Shown here: positions 1 through 6,173 of the stretch, one piece after another
Numbering within the stretch: position 1 is the first letter of the stretch
Layout: every line of letters begins with the position of its first letter
From: an uncultured Arachnia sp.
GTDB taxonomy: Bacteria > Actinomycetota > Actinomycetes > Propionibacteriales > Propionibacteriaceae
Direction: 5' to 3'
Length of the DNA: 38,767 nt
Assembly: GCA_947499145.1 (NCBI GenBank)
Contig: CANMNB010000022.1
Span: 1 to 38,767 of the forward strand
Notes under the pieces: generated by a model
Database searches by the model: none
Told to the model about the DNA's origin: nothing
The model's input: the letters and a program-made list of their open reading frames with translations, nothing else
Program-made: the position numbers and the translations under genes

Positions 1-188
1 TCACTGGTGGTCTTCCCATGTCGGACTCTCCTTCAGGACCTACATAACAGCCCTGCCACTAAGTCTGACGCGCGACAACCGGACAGGTTGGTTGAGCGAC
101 TGCGATCCGGGGATCTGAGGGACGAGGGAGGGCCTCCGCTGGTTGAGTGGGACTTGTCGAAGGTTCCGCCAACCAGGAAGGCCCTCTT

Positions 189-290
189 GTGTCCCACGTT
201 GACGCAGCCCTGACCCCGCGCGCCCGGTTGAGGGTGGCCCAACTCGTCGGCGACGAGGGCTTCCCGATTACTAGTCGCGACCCTTCGTAG
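189..290 (+). mobile_element. IS481-family transposase N-terminal remnant
   Basis: A GTG-initiated reading frame of 33 codons begins V-S-H-V-D-A-A-L-T-P-R-A-R-L and continues to GDEGFP. This resembles the start of IS481-type transposases, which commonly open with M-S-H-A-N-A-x-L-T-P-R and continue into a helix-turn-helix. Similarity stops near position 270 and a stop codon follows at 288-290, so the helix-turn-helix and the catalytic DDE core are missing. It can only be an inactive stub left by a deletion or later insertion. The breakpoint coincides with the stop codon of the opposite-strand gene at 271-573. Family assignment is from memory of the N-terminal pattern and rests on about 25 residues. 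Bases 1-188 hold nothing else I can identify. Confidence 0.5.
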
Positions 291-573
291 ACGACGCGGG
301 CGCTGTGCCCCATGACGCGCCGTCGTCTCCCTCGTCCTCCAGTTCGGCGTCTTCCTGCTCGTCGCCATCCTCCAGCAGGAACACGTTGGTACGAAAGTGC
401 GCAGCCATGGAGTTGAACGGCTCCCCCTGCGTCACCTGAGTGACGCGAAGGTTGAGGTCACCGTTCAGCCGCTCCCAGTGATGAACGATGCCGTCGTCAA
501 CGACAACGCGACCTTGCGGCTCCCTCTCTTCGCTCAGCACGCTGTAGACGAGGTAGGTCTTTCTCTCAGCCAT
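271..573 (-). CDS. hypothetical protein with acidic C-terminal tail
   Basis: A 100-residue protein I do not recognise. The first 65 residues look like a compact alpha/beta fold (KTYLVYSVLSEE, then GRVVVDDGIVHHWERL), followed by a strongly acidic low-complexity tail (LLEDGDEQEDAELEDEGDD) and a short polar end. There is no signal peptide or membrane segment. The ATG at 573 is preceded by a good ribosome-binding site (GGGAG, about 6 nt upstream), which supports translation. It lies 15 bp downstream of the minus-strand gene at 589-1128 and is probably cotranscribed with it. The acidic tail could mimic nucleic acid, as in anti-restriction proteins, but nothing else supports that. The 3' end touches the IS481 stub, so the original C-terminus may have been altered. 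Confidence 0.55.
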   Translation of the reverse strand: MAERKTYLVYSVLSEEREPQGRVVVDDGIVHHWERLNGDLNLRVTQVTQGEPFNSMAAHFRTNVFLLEDGDEQEDAELEDEGDDGASWGTAPASSTKGRD

Positions 574-588
574 TGCTATCTCCCACCG

Positions 589-1128
589 TTAAACTTGCAC
601 AGCCCCATCTGAAGCTGCTCTGTGACTTGGCCGCATCCAAGAACGACACCCGCTGCTCCCAATCTTGGCAGCCGCTTCAAGGTGACGCCGCTCGTACTCG
701 TCCATGTCGGGGAACTTCTTCAGCAACTCGCCAACCTTCTTCTTGTGATCGACGCGCTTGAACTTCTCCACGATCCGCTCGATGGAAGCGCCGATGTCCA
801 CGCTCCGGTCTGCTTGGTATGCCTTGTTCAACAGGTCGATGGCTAGGTTCTGCTTGTCAAGGAACATGTCACCCGAGAATGCGTTCTCGTTCCTCCAGTC
901 CACGCATTTCTGGTTCTCCGGGGCTACGAGTCCTTTGGACTTGACCGCCCCATTCAGCGGATTACCGTACCCCTGAGCTCGGTACGCGTCGTAGGCGTGG
1001 AACCCCATTGCCATGGTCGATGGGACTTTGCGCAGCTCTCGTTCAAGGGTCCTCTTGGGCCTGACCTCTAGTCGCAGGATCGATAGCTTCTCACCGGGAA
1101 GGTACGTACACGCTCTTGCTATCTGCAC
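589..1128 (-). CDS. hypothetical protein, divergent from a toxin-antitoxin pair
   Basis: A 179-residue soluble protein I do not recognise. The middle (GFHAYDAYRAQGYGNPLNG, then CVDWRNENAFSGDMFLDKQ) is rich in aromatic and polar residues. The second half is helical and highly charged (IVEKFKRVDHKKKVGELLKKF). The GTG at 1128 is the first possible start after an in-frame stop, with a weak AGGA just upstream. ATG codons at 1014 and 1008 are alternatives but lack a ribosome-binding site. The start lies only 22 bp from the divergent antitoxin start, so its promoter must overlap the toxin-antitoxin control region. It probably forms an operon with the gene at 271-573. Base composition is less GC-rich than the core genes, consistent with acquired DNA. 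Confidence 0.5.
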   Translation of the reverse strand: MQIARACTYLPGEKLSILRLEVRPKRTLERELRKVPSTMAMGFHAYDAYRAQGYGNPLNGAVKSKGLVAPENQKCVDWRNENAFSGDMFLDKQNLAIDLLNKAYQADRSVDIGASIERIVEKFKRVDHKKKVGELLKKFPDMDEYERRHLEAAAKIGSSGCRSWMRPSHRAASDGAVQV

Positions 1129-1143
1129 AGATTCCTATACAGT
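1116..1143 (+). promoter_or_regulatory. probable promoter of the toxin-antitoxin pair, leaderless antitoxin
   Basis: A -35-like TTGCTA (1116-1121) and a -10-like TACAGT (1138-1143) are separated by 16 bp. The -10 box ends 7 nt before the antitoxin ATG at 1151, and no ribosome-binding site precedes that ATG. Transcription would therefore begin at or within a base or two of the start codon, giving a leaderless message. The site also overlaps the 5' end of the divergent gene starting at 1128. Confidence 0.5.
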
Positions 1144-1150
1144 TCTTGTC

Positions 1151-1486
1151 ATGACCATCTTCGCTGACCTGCACCGCGAGCGGACTCTGTCCGTTACCGC
1201 AGCCTCTAGCCGCGGTGTCGCGGGCTTGGTCAAGGATGCGGAGCGTGGTGAGGACATCATCGTCGAGCGCCACGGGCGCGCGGTCGCTGCCGTTATCTCC
1301 GTGGAACAGTTCGACGAGCTCCACCGTGTTCGCTCTGACCTGATCGCCGCTTCCCTCGTCTTGTCGCGCGAGCTCTCTGACACTGGCAGCCGCACGAATC
1401 TGGACGACGCCATCGCGGCGTTCGGGTTCGACCGAGGGGACCTCGAGACCGAGCTCGACGCTGACCTAGCCACCGGCCGCGAGTGA
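1151..1486 (+). CDS. type II antitoxin, Phd/YefM family
   Basis: A 111-residue protein with the N-terminal Phd/YefM DNA-binding fold: a serine/alanine-rich start (TLSVTAASSRGVAGLVKDAERG), then DIIVERHGRAVAAVISVEQFDEL, which matches the antitoxin strand-turn-strand 'G-x-P-V-A-V-I-S-x-E-x-Y-x-x-L'. The acidic C-terminus (FDRGDLETELDADLA) is the expected toxin-wrapping region. The antitoxin should neutralise the toxin encoded 39 bp downstream and repress its own promoter. I chose ATG 1151 because homology begins there and a -10 box lies just upstream; longer frames upstream would run through the promoter. At 111 residues it is somewhat longer than typical YefM (about 85-90), with the extra length in the C-terminal acidic part. 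Confidence 0.8.
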   Translation: MTIFADLHRERTLSVTAASSRGVAGLVKDAERGEDIIVERHGRAVAAVISVEQFDELHRVRSDLIAASLVLSRELSDTGSRTNLDDAIAAFGFDRGDLETELDADLATGRE

Positions 1487-1500
1487 CAACGCAACCCCGG

Positions 1501-1520
1501 ACCGGCCCCAGGCCGCCGGT
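1501..1520 (+). promoter_or_regulatory. hairpin between antitoxin and toxin genes
   Basis: ACCGGC (1501-1506) and GCCGGT (1515-1520) form a perfect 6-bp stem around an 8-base loop that contains a further CC/GG match. It ends 5 nt before the toxin ATG, exactly where a ribosome-binding site would be expected, and no such site is visible. It may limit toxin translation or make it depend on ribosomes leaving the antitoxin gene. Confidence 0.4.
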
Positions 1521-1525
1521 TACGC

Positions 1526-2107
1526 ATGGTTGAGAAGAAGAAGCACCCGGAGGTACCCGGGTGTCTAGTGCGCCTGACCGGGGATGCGGTCGAGGACCTG
1601 GAGACCCTGTTCAAGGCCGACCCGCAGATCGTGCGCTGGGCCTTGAAGAAGATGATCCAGATTGAACGCGACCCCAACGCAGGCGCCCCCTTGCTGGGCG
1701 GTCTCATCGGCTACCGCAAGATCACCGTCGGCGATCGTGACTGGCGCGTCGTATGGCGAGTCGTGCAGGACGACTCAGGAGACTTCCGAGTGGAGGTCGC
1801 GGAGGTTTGGGCAGTTGGGTACCGCAAGGACAACGAGGTCTACGAAGAGATCAGGCAACGCGTCGCTAACGCTGGCTCCTCACCGACGACCACTGCGCTC
1901 ACGGAGGTTCTGGAGCTCTTCGCCAACCAGGCAAGCGACCTGACCGCGACCCCGGAACCGGAGAAGCCTGAGCCAGTCCCGAAATGGTTGACCGACGCAC
2001 TGCTCTACGTGGTGCGCCTCCCGGCCTCCCAGGTCCAAGAGATGACACTCGAAGAAGCCGAGAGGGCTTGGACGAACCATATCTCCGGTGCGGGGTCGGG
2101 GGCGTAG
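1526..2107 (+). CDS. RelE/ParE-superfamily toxin with C-terminal extension
   Basis: A 193-residue protein. Residues 1-105 fit the RelE/ParE fold: V-R-L-T-G-D-A-V-E-D-L at the start of the first helix, a second helix (WALKKMIQIERDPNAG), then GYRKITVGDRDWRVVWRV, matching the central sheet 'xxRxLxxGxxxxRVxYxV'. This family usually cleaves ribosome-bound mRNA or poisons gyrase; which one cannot be read from sequence. The remaining 85 residues are an unusual addition: a helix (TALTEVLELFANQASDL), a proline/glutamate linker (TPEPEKPEPVPKW), and a final helical segment. The upstream frame holds a stop and no other start, so ATG 1526 is the only reasonable start. There is no ribosome-binding site. 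It is cotranscribed with the antitoxin. Confidence 0.75.
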   Translation: MVEKKKHPEVPGCLVRLTGDAVEDLETLFKADPQIVRWALKKMIQIERDPNAGAPLLGGLIGYRKITVGDRDWRVVWRVVQDDSGDFRVEVAEVWAVGYRKDNEVYEEIRQRVANAGSSPTTTALTEVLELFANQASDLTATPEPEKPEPVPKWLTDALLYVVRLPASQVQEMTLEEAERAWTNHISGAGSGA

Positions 2108-2198
2108 CTGGGCCTTCTGGTGAGGCTGCCCTCATCGCCGCTTGTGCGAGTATTAACGATGAAGCCGCAGCGCGAATCTAGCGGCTAGGAGTATCCAC

Positions 2199-2396
2199 GT
2201 GTTTTTCCACGAACGGGAATTGCAGTTCAAGGTCAAGCCGGAAAAAGCCTGACGGGGTGTTTGCCCGCAAGTTGCAGGAAGTGCTCGGGGGCCAATACGG
2301 CGAAATCACTGCGGCCCTTCAGTACCCGTTCCAAGGCTGTGGCAGGTTGCTGATCGTTGTGAACGGCGACAAGTGCAGCCCGCGACCGTCAGGCGG
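2199..2396 (+). pseudogene. manganese catalase, 5' fragment with frameshift
   Basis: Translation from the GTG at 2199 gives VFFHERELQFKVKPEKA, and a frame shifted by one base from 2257 gives VFARKLQEVLGGQYGEITAA followed by LQYPFQG. Joined, these match the N-terminus of Mn-catalases, where 'FFH-x-x-E-L-Q-F-x-V-K-P' is followed by 'F-A-R-K-L-Q-E-V-L-G-G-Q-x-G-E'. Removing one T near 2250 restores the frame. A ribosome-binding site (AGGAG, 2187-2191) remains upstream. Only about 55 of an expected 280-300 residues survive; similarity fades after the GQYGE region, and the sequence then runs into the cpaF-like gene on the other strand. The gene is dead: frameshifted and truncated. Family assignment is from memory of conserved N-terminal residues. 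Confidence 0.65.
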
Positions 2397-3513
2397 GCTT
2401 GAAGACAATTCTAGCGCCTGCCTGCATCGCCTCGAACATCGCCGATGCCTCGGCGCCGCGAACCTCACCGACGACCAGCCGCGAGAGGTTCTGCCGGAGC
2501 GCTTCCGGGATCAGGTCGGCGACGGACCAGGCGCCCGCCTCCCTCCCGCCGGTGACCTCGCCCAACCCCACCCGAGCCTGGAGCGCGAGCATGTTCCGCC
2601 GGCGGGGTTGAAGGTGGGTCAGCAGTTCGTAGTCCGTCTCGAGCGTCCCGAAGCGTTCGTTGTGGGGGATGGCCGAGATGAGCGCACGGAGCAAGGTTGT
2701 CTTGCCCGCGCCCTGGTCGCCGGAGATCACGAGCGACTTGCGCGCGAGGACAGCCGACTGGAGCAGCCTCGCCACCGGCCGGGGTAGCATCCCGCTCTCG
2801 GAGAGTTCCTCGAGCGTTACCGATGTCAGAATGTGCTGTCGAATGATGATGGACGGACGGAAGCTGAGGCCGAAGCCGATGGCGTGGAGCCGGAAGCGGT
2901 CGCCGAGTGCCAGCGTCATGGTGGGATGGGCGTCGTCGAAGGGCCGCGGTGGGCTGGCCGTCTCGCCCAGGAATCGGATGGCATCGACGAGCTCTTCGTC
3001 GGAGTCGGCGACGGCCGGGTGTTGCTCGCGACGACCATCGCCGTACTGCACCACCACCGAGTCGAATCCGTGGATCTCGATGTTCTCCGCATGCGGAATC
3101 TCGAACAGCGGTTGCAGGCGGCCGTAGCCGAAGATCGCGTTGTCGACGGCCGCCACGTAGCGGTTCTCAAGCTCCAGTGGCCACATCGCCGTACCGTCGT
3201 CGGCGAGCTTCTCGGCGTGCGCGTGGACCACCTGTCGGATGATGGCCCTGCCTCGCACTCGGCGGTCATCCGACGGCATCCGGGTGTGGTGCTCGGTCAG
3301 CCAGCGCTCCGACTCCGCGGAGATGAGTTCTGCTGCCGAGCGTCGCAGCCGCACGACCAGGCCCCAGTCGACCTCGAGGCTCGGTGGGGCCGACTGGAGG
3401 GGCGCGGAATCGTTGCTGCGGCGAGGAGGGGGAGGGGTGGGATGCCAATCCGCTGCGGCGAGCGAGGAGAACGCGCCGCCGAGTGACGGGACGTGCGGGC
3501 TGGGACTAGGCAT
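2389..3513 (-). CDS. CpaF/TadA-type pilus secretion ATPase, C-terminally truncated
   Basis: A 374-residue member of the type II/IV secretion ATPase family that powers Tad/Flp pilus assembly. After a proline-rich N-terminus it shows the CpaF N-terminal region (NAIFGYGRLQPLFEIPHAENIEIHG), a Walker A motif GDQGAGKTT near residue 265, an arginine-rich stretch (HLQPRRRNM), and the Walker B region RLVVGEVRGAEASAMFEAMQAGA. Intact relatives continue with G-S-x-x-T-x-H and about 100 more residues. Here the frame turns abruptly into RIVFKPA and stops. The loss removes the conserved His box and the C-terminal domain, so it is almost certainly non-functional. The break falls at the catalase remnant. It overlaps the upstream gene by 8 bp. 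Confidence 0.85.
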   Translation of the reverse strand: MPSPSPHVPSLGGAFSSLAAADWHPTPPPPRRSNDSAPLQSAPPSLEVDWGLVVRLRRSAAELISAESERWLTEHHTRMPSDDRRVRGRAIIRQVVHAHAEKLADDGTAMWPLELENRYVAAVDNAIFGYGRLQPLFEIPHAENIEIHGFDSVVVQYGDGRREQHPAVADSDEELVDAIRFLGETASPPRPFDDAHPTMTLALGDRFRLHAIGFGLSFRPSIIIRQHILTSVTLEELSESGMLPRPVARLLQSAVLARKSLVISGDQGAGKTTLLRALISAIPHNERFGTLETDYELLTHLQPRRRNMLALQARVGLGEVTGGREAGAWSVADLIPEALRQNLSRLVVGEVRGAEASAMFEAMQAGARIVFKPA

Positions 3514-4312
3514 TGGGGCGCCCCCTCACCAGCGCTCGCTCGTCCGCCTGTTGGTGCTCGATTCGCTCCGCCACGCGCAATCCGAGGGCGCGGAACTGGT
3601 TCATCAGGCTGCGTGAGGTGAACCTGCGGGGCTCGTCCGCGCCGTCGGACAACACAGCCGCTAGCGTGGGGCTCCACTCCAGCTCCGCCCAGCAGGGCAA
3701 CCCGAATTGCGCGGAGATCTCACCACTGCTGTAGGGCCGGTTCGCCCCGACAAGCACCAGTCCCAGCTGCCTCTCGGTGGGGAGTTGGCGCAGCTGGTCA
3801 GCGACGATCGGCGCGTAGAGGCGGGTCGCCGCGAGTCCGCGCAGGCTGGTGCGTGTGACGATGCCGACGGCGTCGGCGCGGGCCAGGAGATCCATCGGCA
3901 GCCCATCCCGGCCGATGCGGCCGGCATCGACGATCACGTCAGTGCCGCGTCCCGCCAGCCCCGCCAGCGCGTCGGCGAGGTCAGCCCAGACGAGGTCGAA
4001 GAGGCGGACCGACGCGGGCTGTGCCAGTCCGGGAAGGTAGCGCCGCCGGGGTGTGTCGTCGGCTGTCAGGGGGACGGTGTGGCGCAGCAGGTCGGCGCCG
4101 ATGTCTCGGTCCTCCCGGTGGAGGCGTGCGATGGCGGCCAGTCCGCGTCCGCCGTGGTCCATTCCCCGGAGGTAACCGGCTTGTACGGACTGTGATGGTT
4201 CCCGGTCGCAGTCTGCCAGCAGCACGTCGTGCGGCCAGGTCAGGGCCATCCCCAAGGCAGTGGTGGTCACGCCGGGGGAGCCCGGGCCGGCCGCCAGCAC
4301 GAGGACAGCCAT
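3506..4312 (-). CDS. CpaE/TadZ-like P-loop ATPase of the Tad pilus locus
   Basis: A 268-residue MinD/ParA-superfamily protein. The N-terminus carries a deviant Walker A-like loop (AAGPGSPGVTTTALGMAL), followed by DVLLADCDREPS, matching the 'D-x-D' strand of MinD-like ATPases. A later DVIVDAGRIGRDGLPMDLL occupies the position of the 'D-x-P' switch region. CpaE/TadZ proteins place the pilus apparatus at the cell pole. The canonical second lysine of 'GKGGVGKT' is replaced (SPGVTT), as in some TadZ proteins, so ATPase activity is uncertain. Its start shares one base with the stop of the cpaB-like gene and its end overlaps the ATPase gene by 8 bp, so the three genes form a tight operon. Confidence 0.75.
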   Translation of the reverse strand: MAVLVLAAGPGSPGVTTTALGMALTWPHDVLLADCDREPSQSVQAGYLRGMDHGGRGLAAIARLHREDRDIGADLLRHTVPLTADDTPRRRYLPGLAQPASVRLFDLVWADLADALAGLAGRGTDVIVDAGRIGRDGLPMDLLARADAVGIVTRTSLRGLAATRLYAPIVADQLRQLPTERQLGLVLVGANRPYSSGEISAQFGLPCWAELEWSPTLAAVLSDGADEPRRFTSRSLMNQFRALGLRVAERIEHQQADERALVRGRPNA

Positions 4313-4956
4313 CAGATCGTCCCCACCGCGATCAGAGCCAACTGATCCGCTGCGGCCAGCACGGCCAAGGCATGTGCACGCTCATCCGGTACCAGGACGT
4401 CGAGGGTATATCCGGTCCCGTCGTCGAGGAGCAACGGAGCGGACGAGACGGCCGCGTCCGTGACCGACGAGTCCCCCTCGACGAGGCTCACCAGTTGAAC
4501 GGCTGTCCCCGGGGGAAGCGGGGCGCTCGGCATCCGACCCGGGCCGAGCCGGAGACCGACGAGGGATTGGCCTGCCGGGATCGGTTCCTCGCCCAGCAGG
4601 CGAGCCGAGGGAAAGGCGCCGGCCGGCAGGTCGCTCAGCGCCGTCTGCCCCACAAGCGAGGCCATCTCCTCGGACGTCATGAACTCCACGTGGAGGTCCT
4701 GCGGGACCGACACGATGCCGAGGTCCTCCGGCTGGATCGTGTCGCCGCGCTGCAGGTCCCGGGTCATCACCACAGCGGAGACGTGATTGACCGTCGAGTT
4801 GTACAGCGCAGCGGCGCCGAGTGCACTGAGCACCACGCACAGCACGCCGACCGCGATCAGTCGCGGGCTGCGCCGCGCACGCAACTGGACACCGTCGGGA
4901 CGGGCCGGGAGCGGCGGGACCTGCTCTGAGGATTCGTCGTTGGCGGGTCTGAGCAC
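4312..4956 (-). CDS. SAF-domain protein, CpaB/RcpC-like
   Basis: A 214-residue protein with a cytoplasmic proline/arginine-rich start, one transmembrane helix (LIAVGVLCVVLSALGAAALY, about residues 34-53), and an extracytoplasmic SAF domain recognised by AVVMTRDLQRGDTIQPEDLG. SAF domains are shared by Flp pilus assembly protein CpaB, antifreeze-like proteins and FlgA. In this position, first in an operon with cpaE- and cpaF-like genes, it is most likely the actinobacterial CpaB equivalent that works at the cell envelope. Later residues (GTAVQLVSLVEGDSS, then YTLDVLVPDERAHAL) resemble the second half of CpaB. An AGGAGG-like ribosome-binding site sits a few bases before the ATG at 4956. With the downstream ATPase truncated it probably has no working partner. 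Confidence 0.75.
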   Translation of the reverse strand: MLRPANDESSEQVPPLPARPDGVQLRARRSPRLIAVGVLCVVLSALGAAALYNSTVNHVSAVVMTRDLQRGDTIQPEDLGIVSVPQDLHVEFMTSEEMASLVGQTALSDLPAGAFPSARLLGEEPIPAGQSLVGLRLGPGRMPSAPLPPGTAVQLVSLVEGDSSVTDAAVSSAPLLLDDGTGYTLDVLVPDERAHALAVLAAADQLALIAVGTI

Positions 4957-5040
4957 GGTTACCTCCTCGGGCCAGAATGTAAATGGCTCGCGGGGTCCCT
5001 GCCAAGGATCTGTCTTGAACTGTGGATAACTACGCGGGCG

Positions 5041-5454
5041 TCATTCCTGAGGAACGTCCCCGGCCAACACCCAGGCGAGGAATTCCTTCAGGTCCCCCGT
5101 CTCGCCGTCACGGCCGCCCTTGCCCACCTGCAGCGGTGGCAGAGACGAAGTGAGCTTGACGCCGCGGACGCGCTCCTTCCAGCCTCCGGGCACGGTCAGG
5201 ACGTGGTACCCGCCGTCGACGTCGATGGCGATGGACTTGTTGCGGCGCAGGTACCAGCCGACCTTGTCGGTCTTGACGACGTGGCCGTCCAGCGTGGTGG
5301 CCTTGAGGGGAACCGGGGCCGGTCCGTTGGCCTTGGCGGTGGCGACGAACTCGTCGATCAGGATCTGGGCCCGGGTGGCCTCGAGCCGGGCTGCCTGCTT
5401 GCTTAGCTCGATCCGGCGCTGCGCGTCGGCGGCTCGTCGCTCACGGTCGTTCAT
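5041..5454 (-). CDS. hypothetical charged protein
   Basis: A 137-residue protein of unknown function. The first third is a long charged helix (NDRERRAADAQRRIELSKQA, continuing to about residue 45) that could form a coiled coil. The remainder looks like small beta-rich units (TTLDGHVVKTDKVGWYLRRN, then VDGGYHVLTVPGGW), ending in an acidic tail. No membrane segment or signal peptide is visible. I start at ATG 5454 rather than the longer frame at 5541, because a TAGCCT box at 5462-5467 lies 7 nt upstream, which fits leaderless transcription, and because the extra residues are low-complexity. It is divergent from the gene at 5511 with only 56 bp between starts. Confidence 0.7.
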   Translation of the reverse strand: MNDRERRAADAQRRIELSKQAARLEATRAQILIDEFVATAKANGPAPVPLKATTLDGHVVKTDKVGWYLRRNKSIAIDVDGGYHVLTVPGGWKERVRGVKLTSSLPPLQVGKGGRDGETGDLKEFLAWVLAGDVPQE

Positions 5455-5510
5455 GGCGCCTAGGCTACGGCGGACCGGGGCACGGGACCAGCGGTGGGTA
5501 GCCTTGGCCC
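5455..5510. promoter_or_regulatory. divergent leaderless promoter pair
   Basis: Two back-to-back -10 boxes with the same hexamer lie in this 56-bp gap. On the minus strand TAGCCT (5462-5467) ends 7 nt before ATG 5454. On the plus strand TAGCCT (5499-5504) ends 6 nt before ATG 5511. Neither start has a ribosome-binding site. Both genes are therefore likely read from leaderless messages. Confidence 0.55.
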
Positions 5511-5966
5511 ATGACGAACTGGAACGAGCTGCAGCAGTCACTGTCGACCGCGATTTCCGGGCTGCCGGAGCGGGGCGCCGTCCTCGTCAGCAGGCAGGAT
5601 CCGGAAGTCCGCATGCAGTTCGCGGTCCTCGACGGCAGCCTGCGCACCGAGGTCTGCAGCGACTCACCTGAGGACGAGCCCAAGTTACGGGAGCGAGGCT
5701 GGGAGCTCAGTGACGTGTGGAGCGGGGTCTGGGTGCGTGAGATCCCGTGGCCCGCATCCGGGGAGGACATCACCAAGGAGGTCGCGGAGGCGTCCTATGC
5801 GCTCCGGGGTGTCTGGGGGCAGGCGCGACTCGACTCGTTCGGCTACCACGCGTGGCAGGAGGCCGAGGAGGCGCCGTCGTGGATGTTCTGGAAGTCGAGC
5901 AAGGACCGCGTGTTGAGGATGGACGAACTCGGGTTGCCGCAGCGCACTCCCGTCGTCGACAAGTGA
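5511..5966 (+). CDS. TY-Chap/YbjN-like domain protein, hypothetical
   Basis: A 151-residue soluble acidic protein. The pattern NWNELQQSLSTAISGLPERG, then a strand (MQFAVLDGSLRTEVCSD), a later GWELSD-WSGVWVREIPWP, and a helix (ITKEVAEASYALRGVWG) is what I would expect of the actinobacterial TY-Chap domain, a relative of YbjN and type III secretion chaperones. That identification is tentative. The C-terminal 40 residues are variable. Its ATG is preceded by a TAGCCT box 6 nt away and no ribosome-binding site. Downstream a dispersed repeat separates it from the convergent ABC exporter gene. Confidence 0.65.
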   Translation: MTNWNELQQSLSTAISGLPERGAVLVSRQDPEVRMQFAVLDGSLRTEVCSDSPEDEPKLRERGWELSDVWSGVWVREIPWPASGEDITKEVAEASYALRGVWGQARLDSFGYHAWQEAEEAPSWMFWKSSKDRVLRMDELGLPQRTPVVDK

Positions 5967-5974
5967 CCCAGCGT

Positions 5975-6022
5975 TCGATTCTCGGAGGCGGACGGGGGAG
6001 AATCGACCACTGATCGATTTTC
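5975..6022 (-). repeat. dispersed palindromic repeat, copy 1
   Basis: Read on the minus strand this is GAAAATCGA, a 7-base centre TCAGTGG, TCGATTCTC, a 14-base spacer, then GAGAATCGA. The same order and spacing appear on the plus strand at 12640-12687, where the 14-base spacer matches at 12 positions. The two outer arms also form a perfect 9-bp inverted repeat (5975-5983 with 5998-6006). It lies in the gap between two convergent genes. Confidence 0.8.
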
Positions 6023-6113
6023 GGGGATGCGCGCCGAGCTGTGGGGCAGGCCTATAACTTTCTTAGGTCAAAATTTGTGTATTTCTGCGATGGACGCGGC
6101 ACACTTGTTGTAC

Positions 6114-6143
6114 GGACCGGGTCGCTGGGGGGTGGCCCGGTCC
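6114..6143. terminator. hairpin between convergent genes
   Basis: GGACCGGG (6114-6121) and CCCGGTCC (6136-6143) form a perfect 8-bp GC-rich stem with a 14-base loop, without a T-run. It is 30 bp from the stop codon of the ABC exporter gene and is a plausible terminator for it. Confidence 0.45.
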
Positions 6144-6173
6144 CCACACGTCCGGAAGCTTCGGCGTCGGTTC

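Noticed and set aside
2257-2787. Plus-strand open frame beyond the catalase fragment as a gene
   Set aside because: Only its first 25-30 codons resemble catalase; from about 2397 on it is antisense to the cpaF-like gene.
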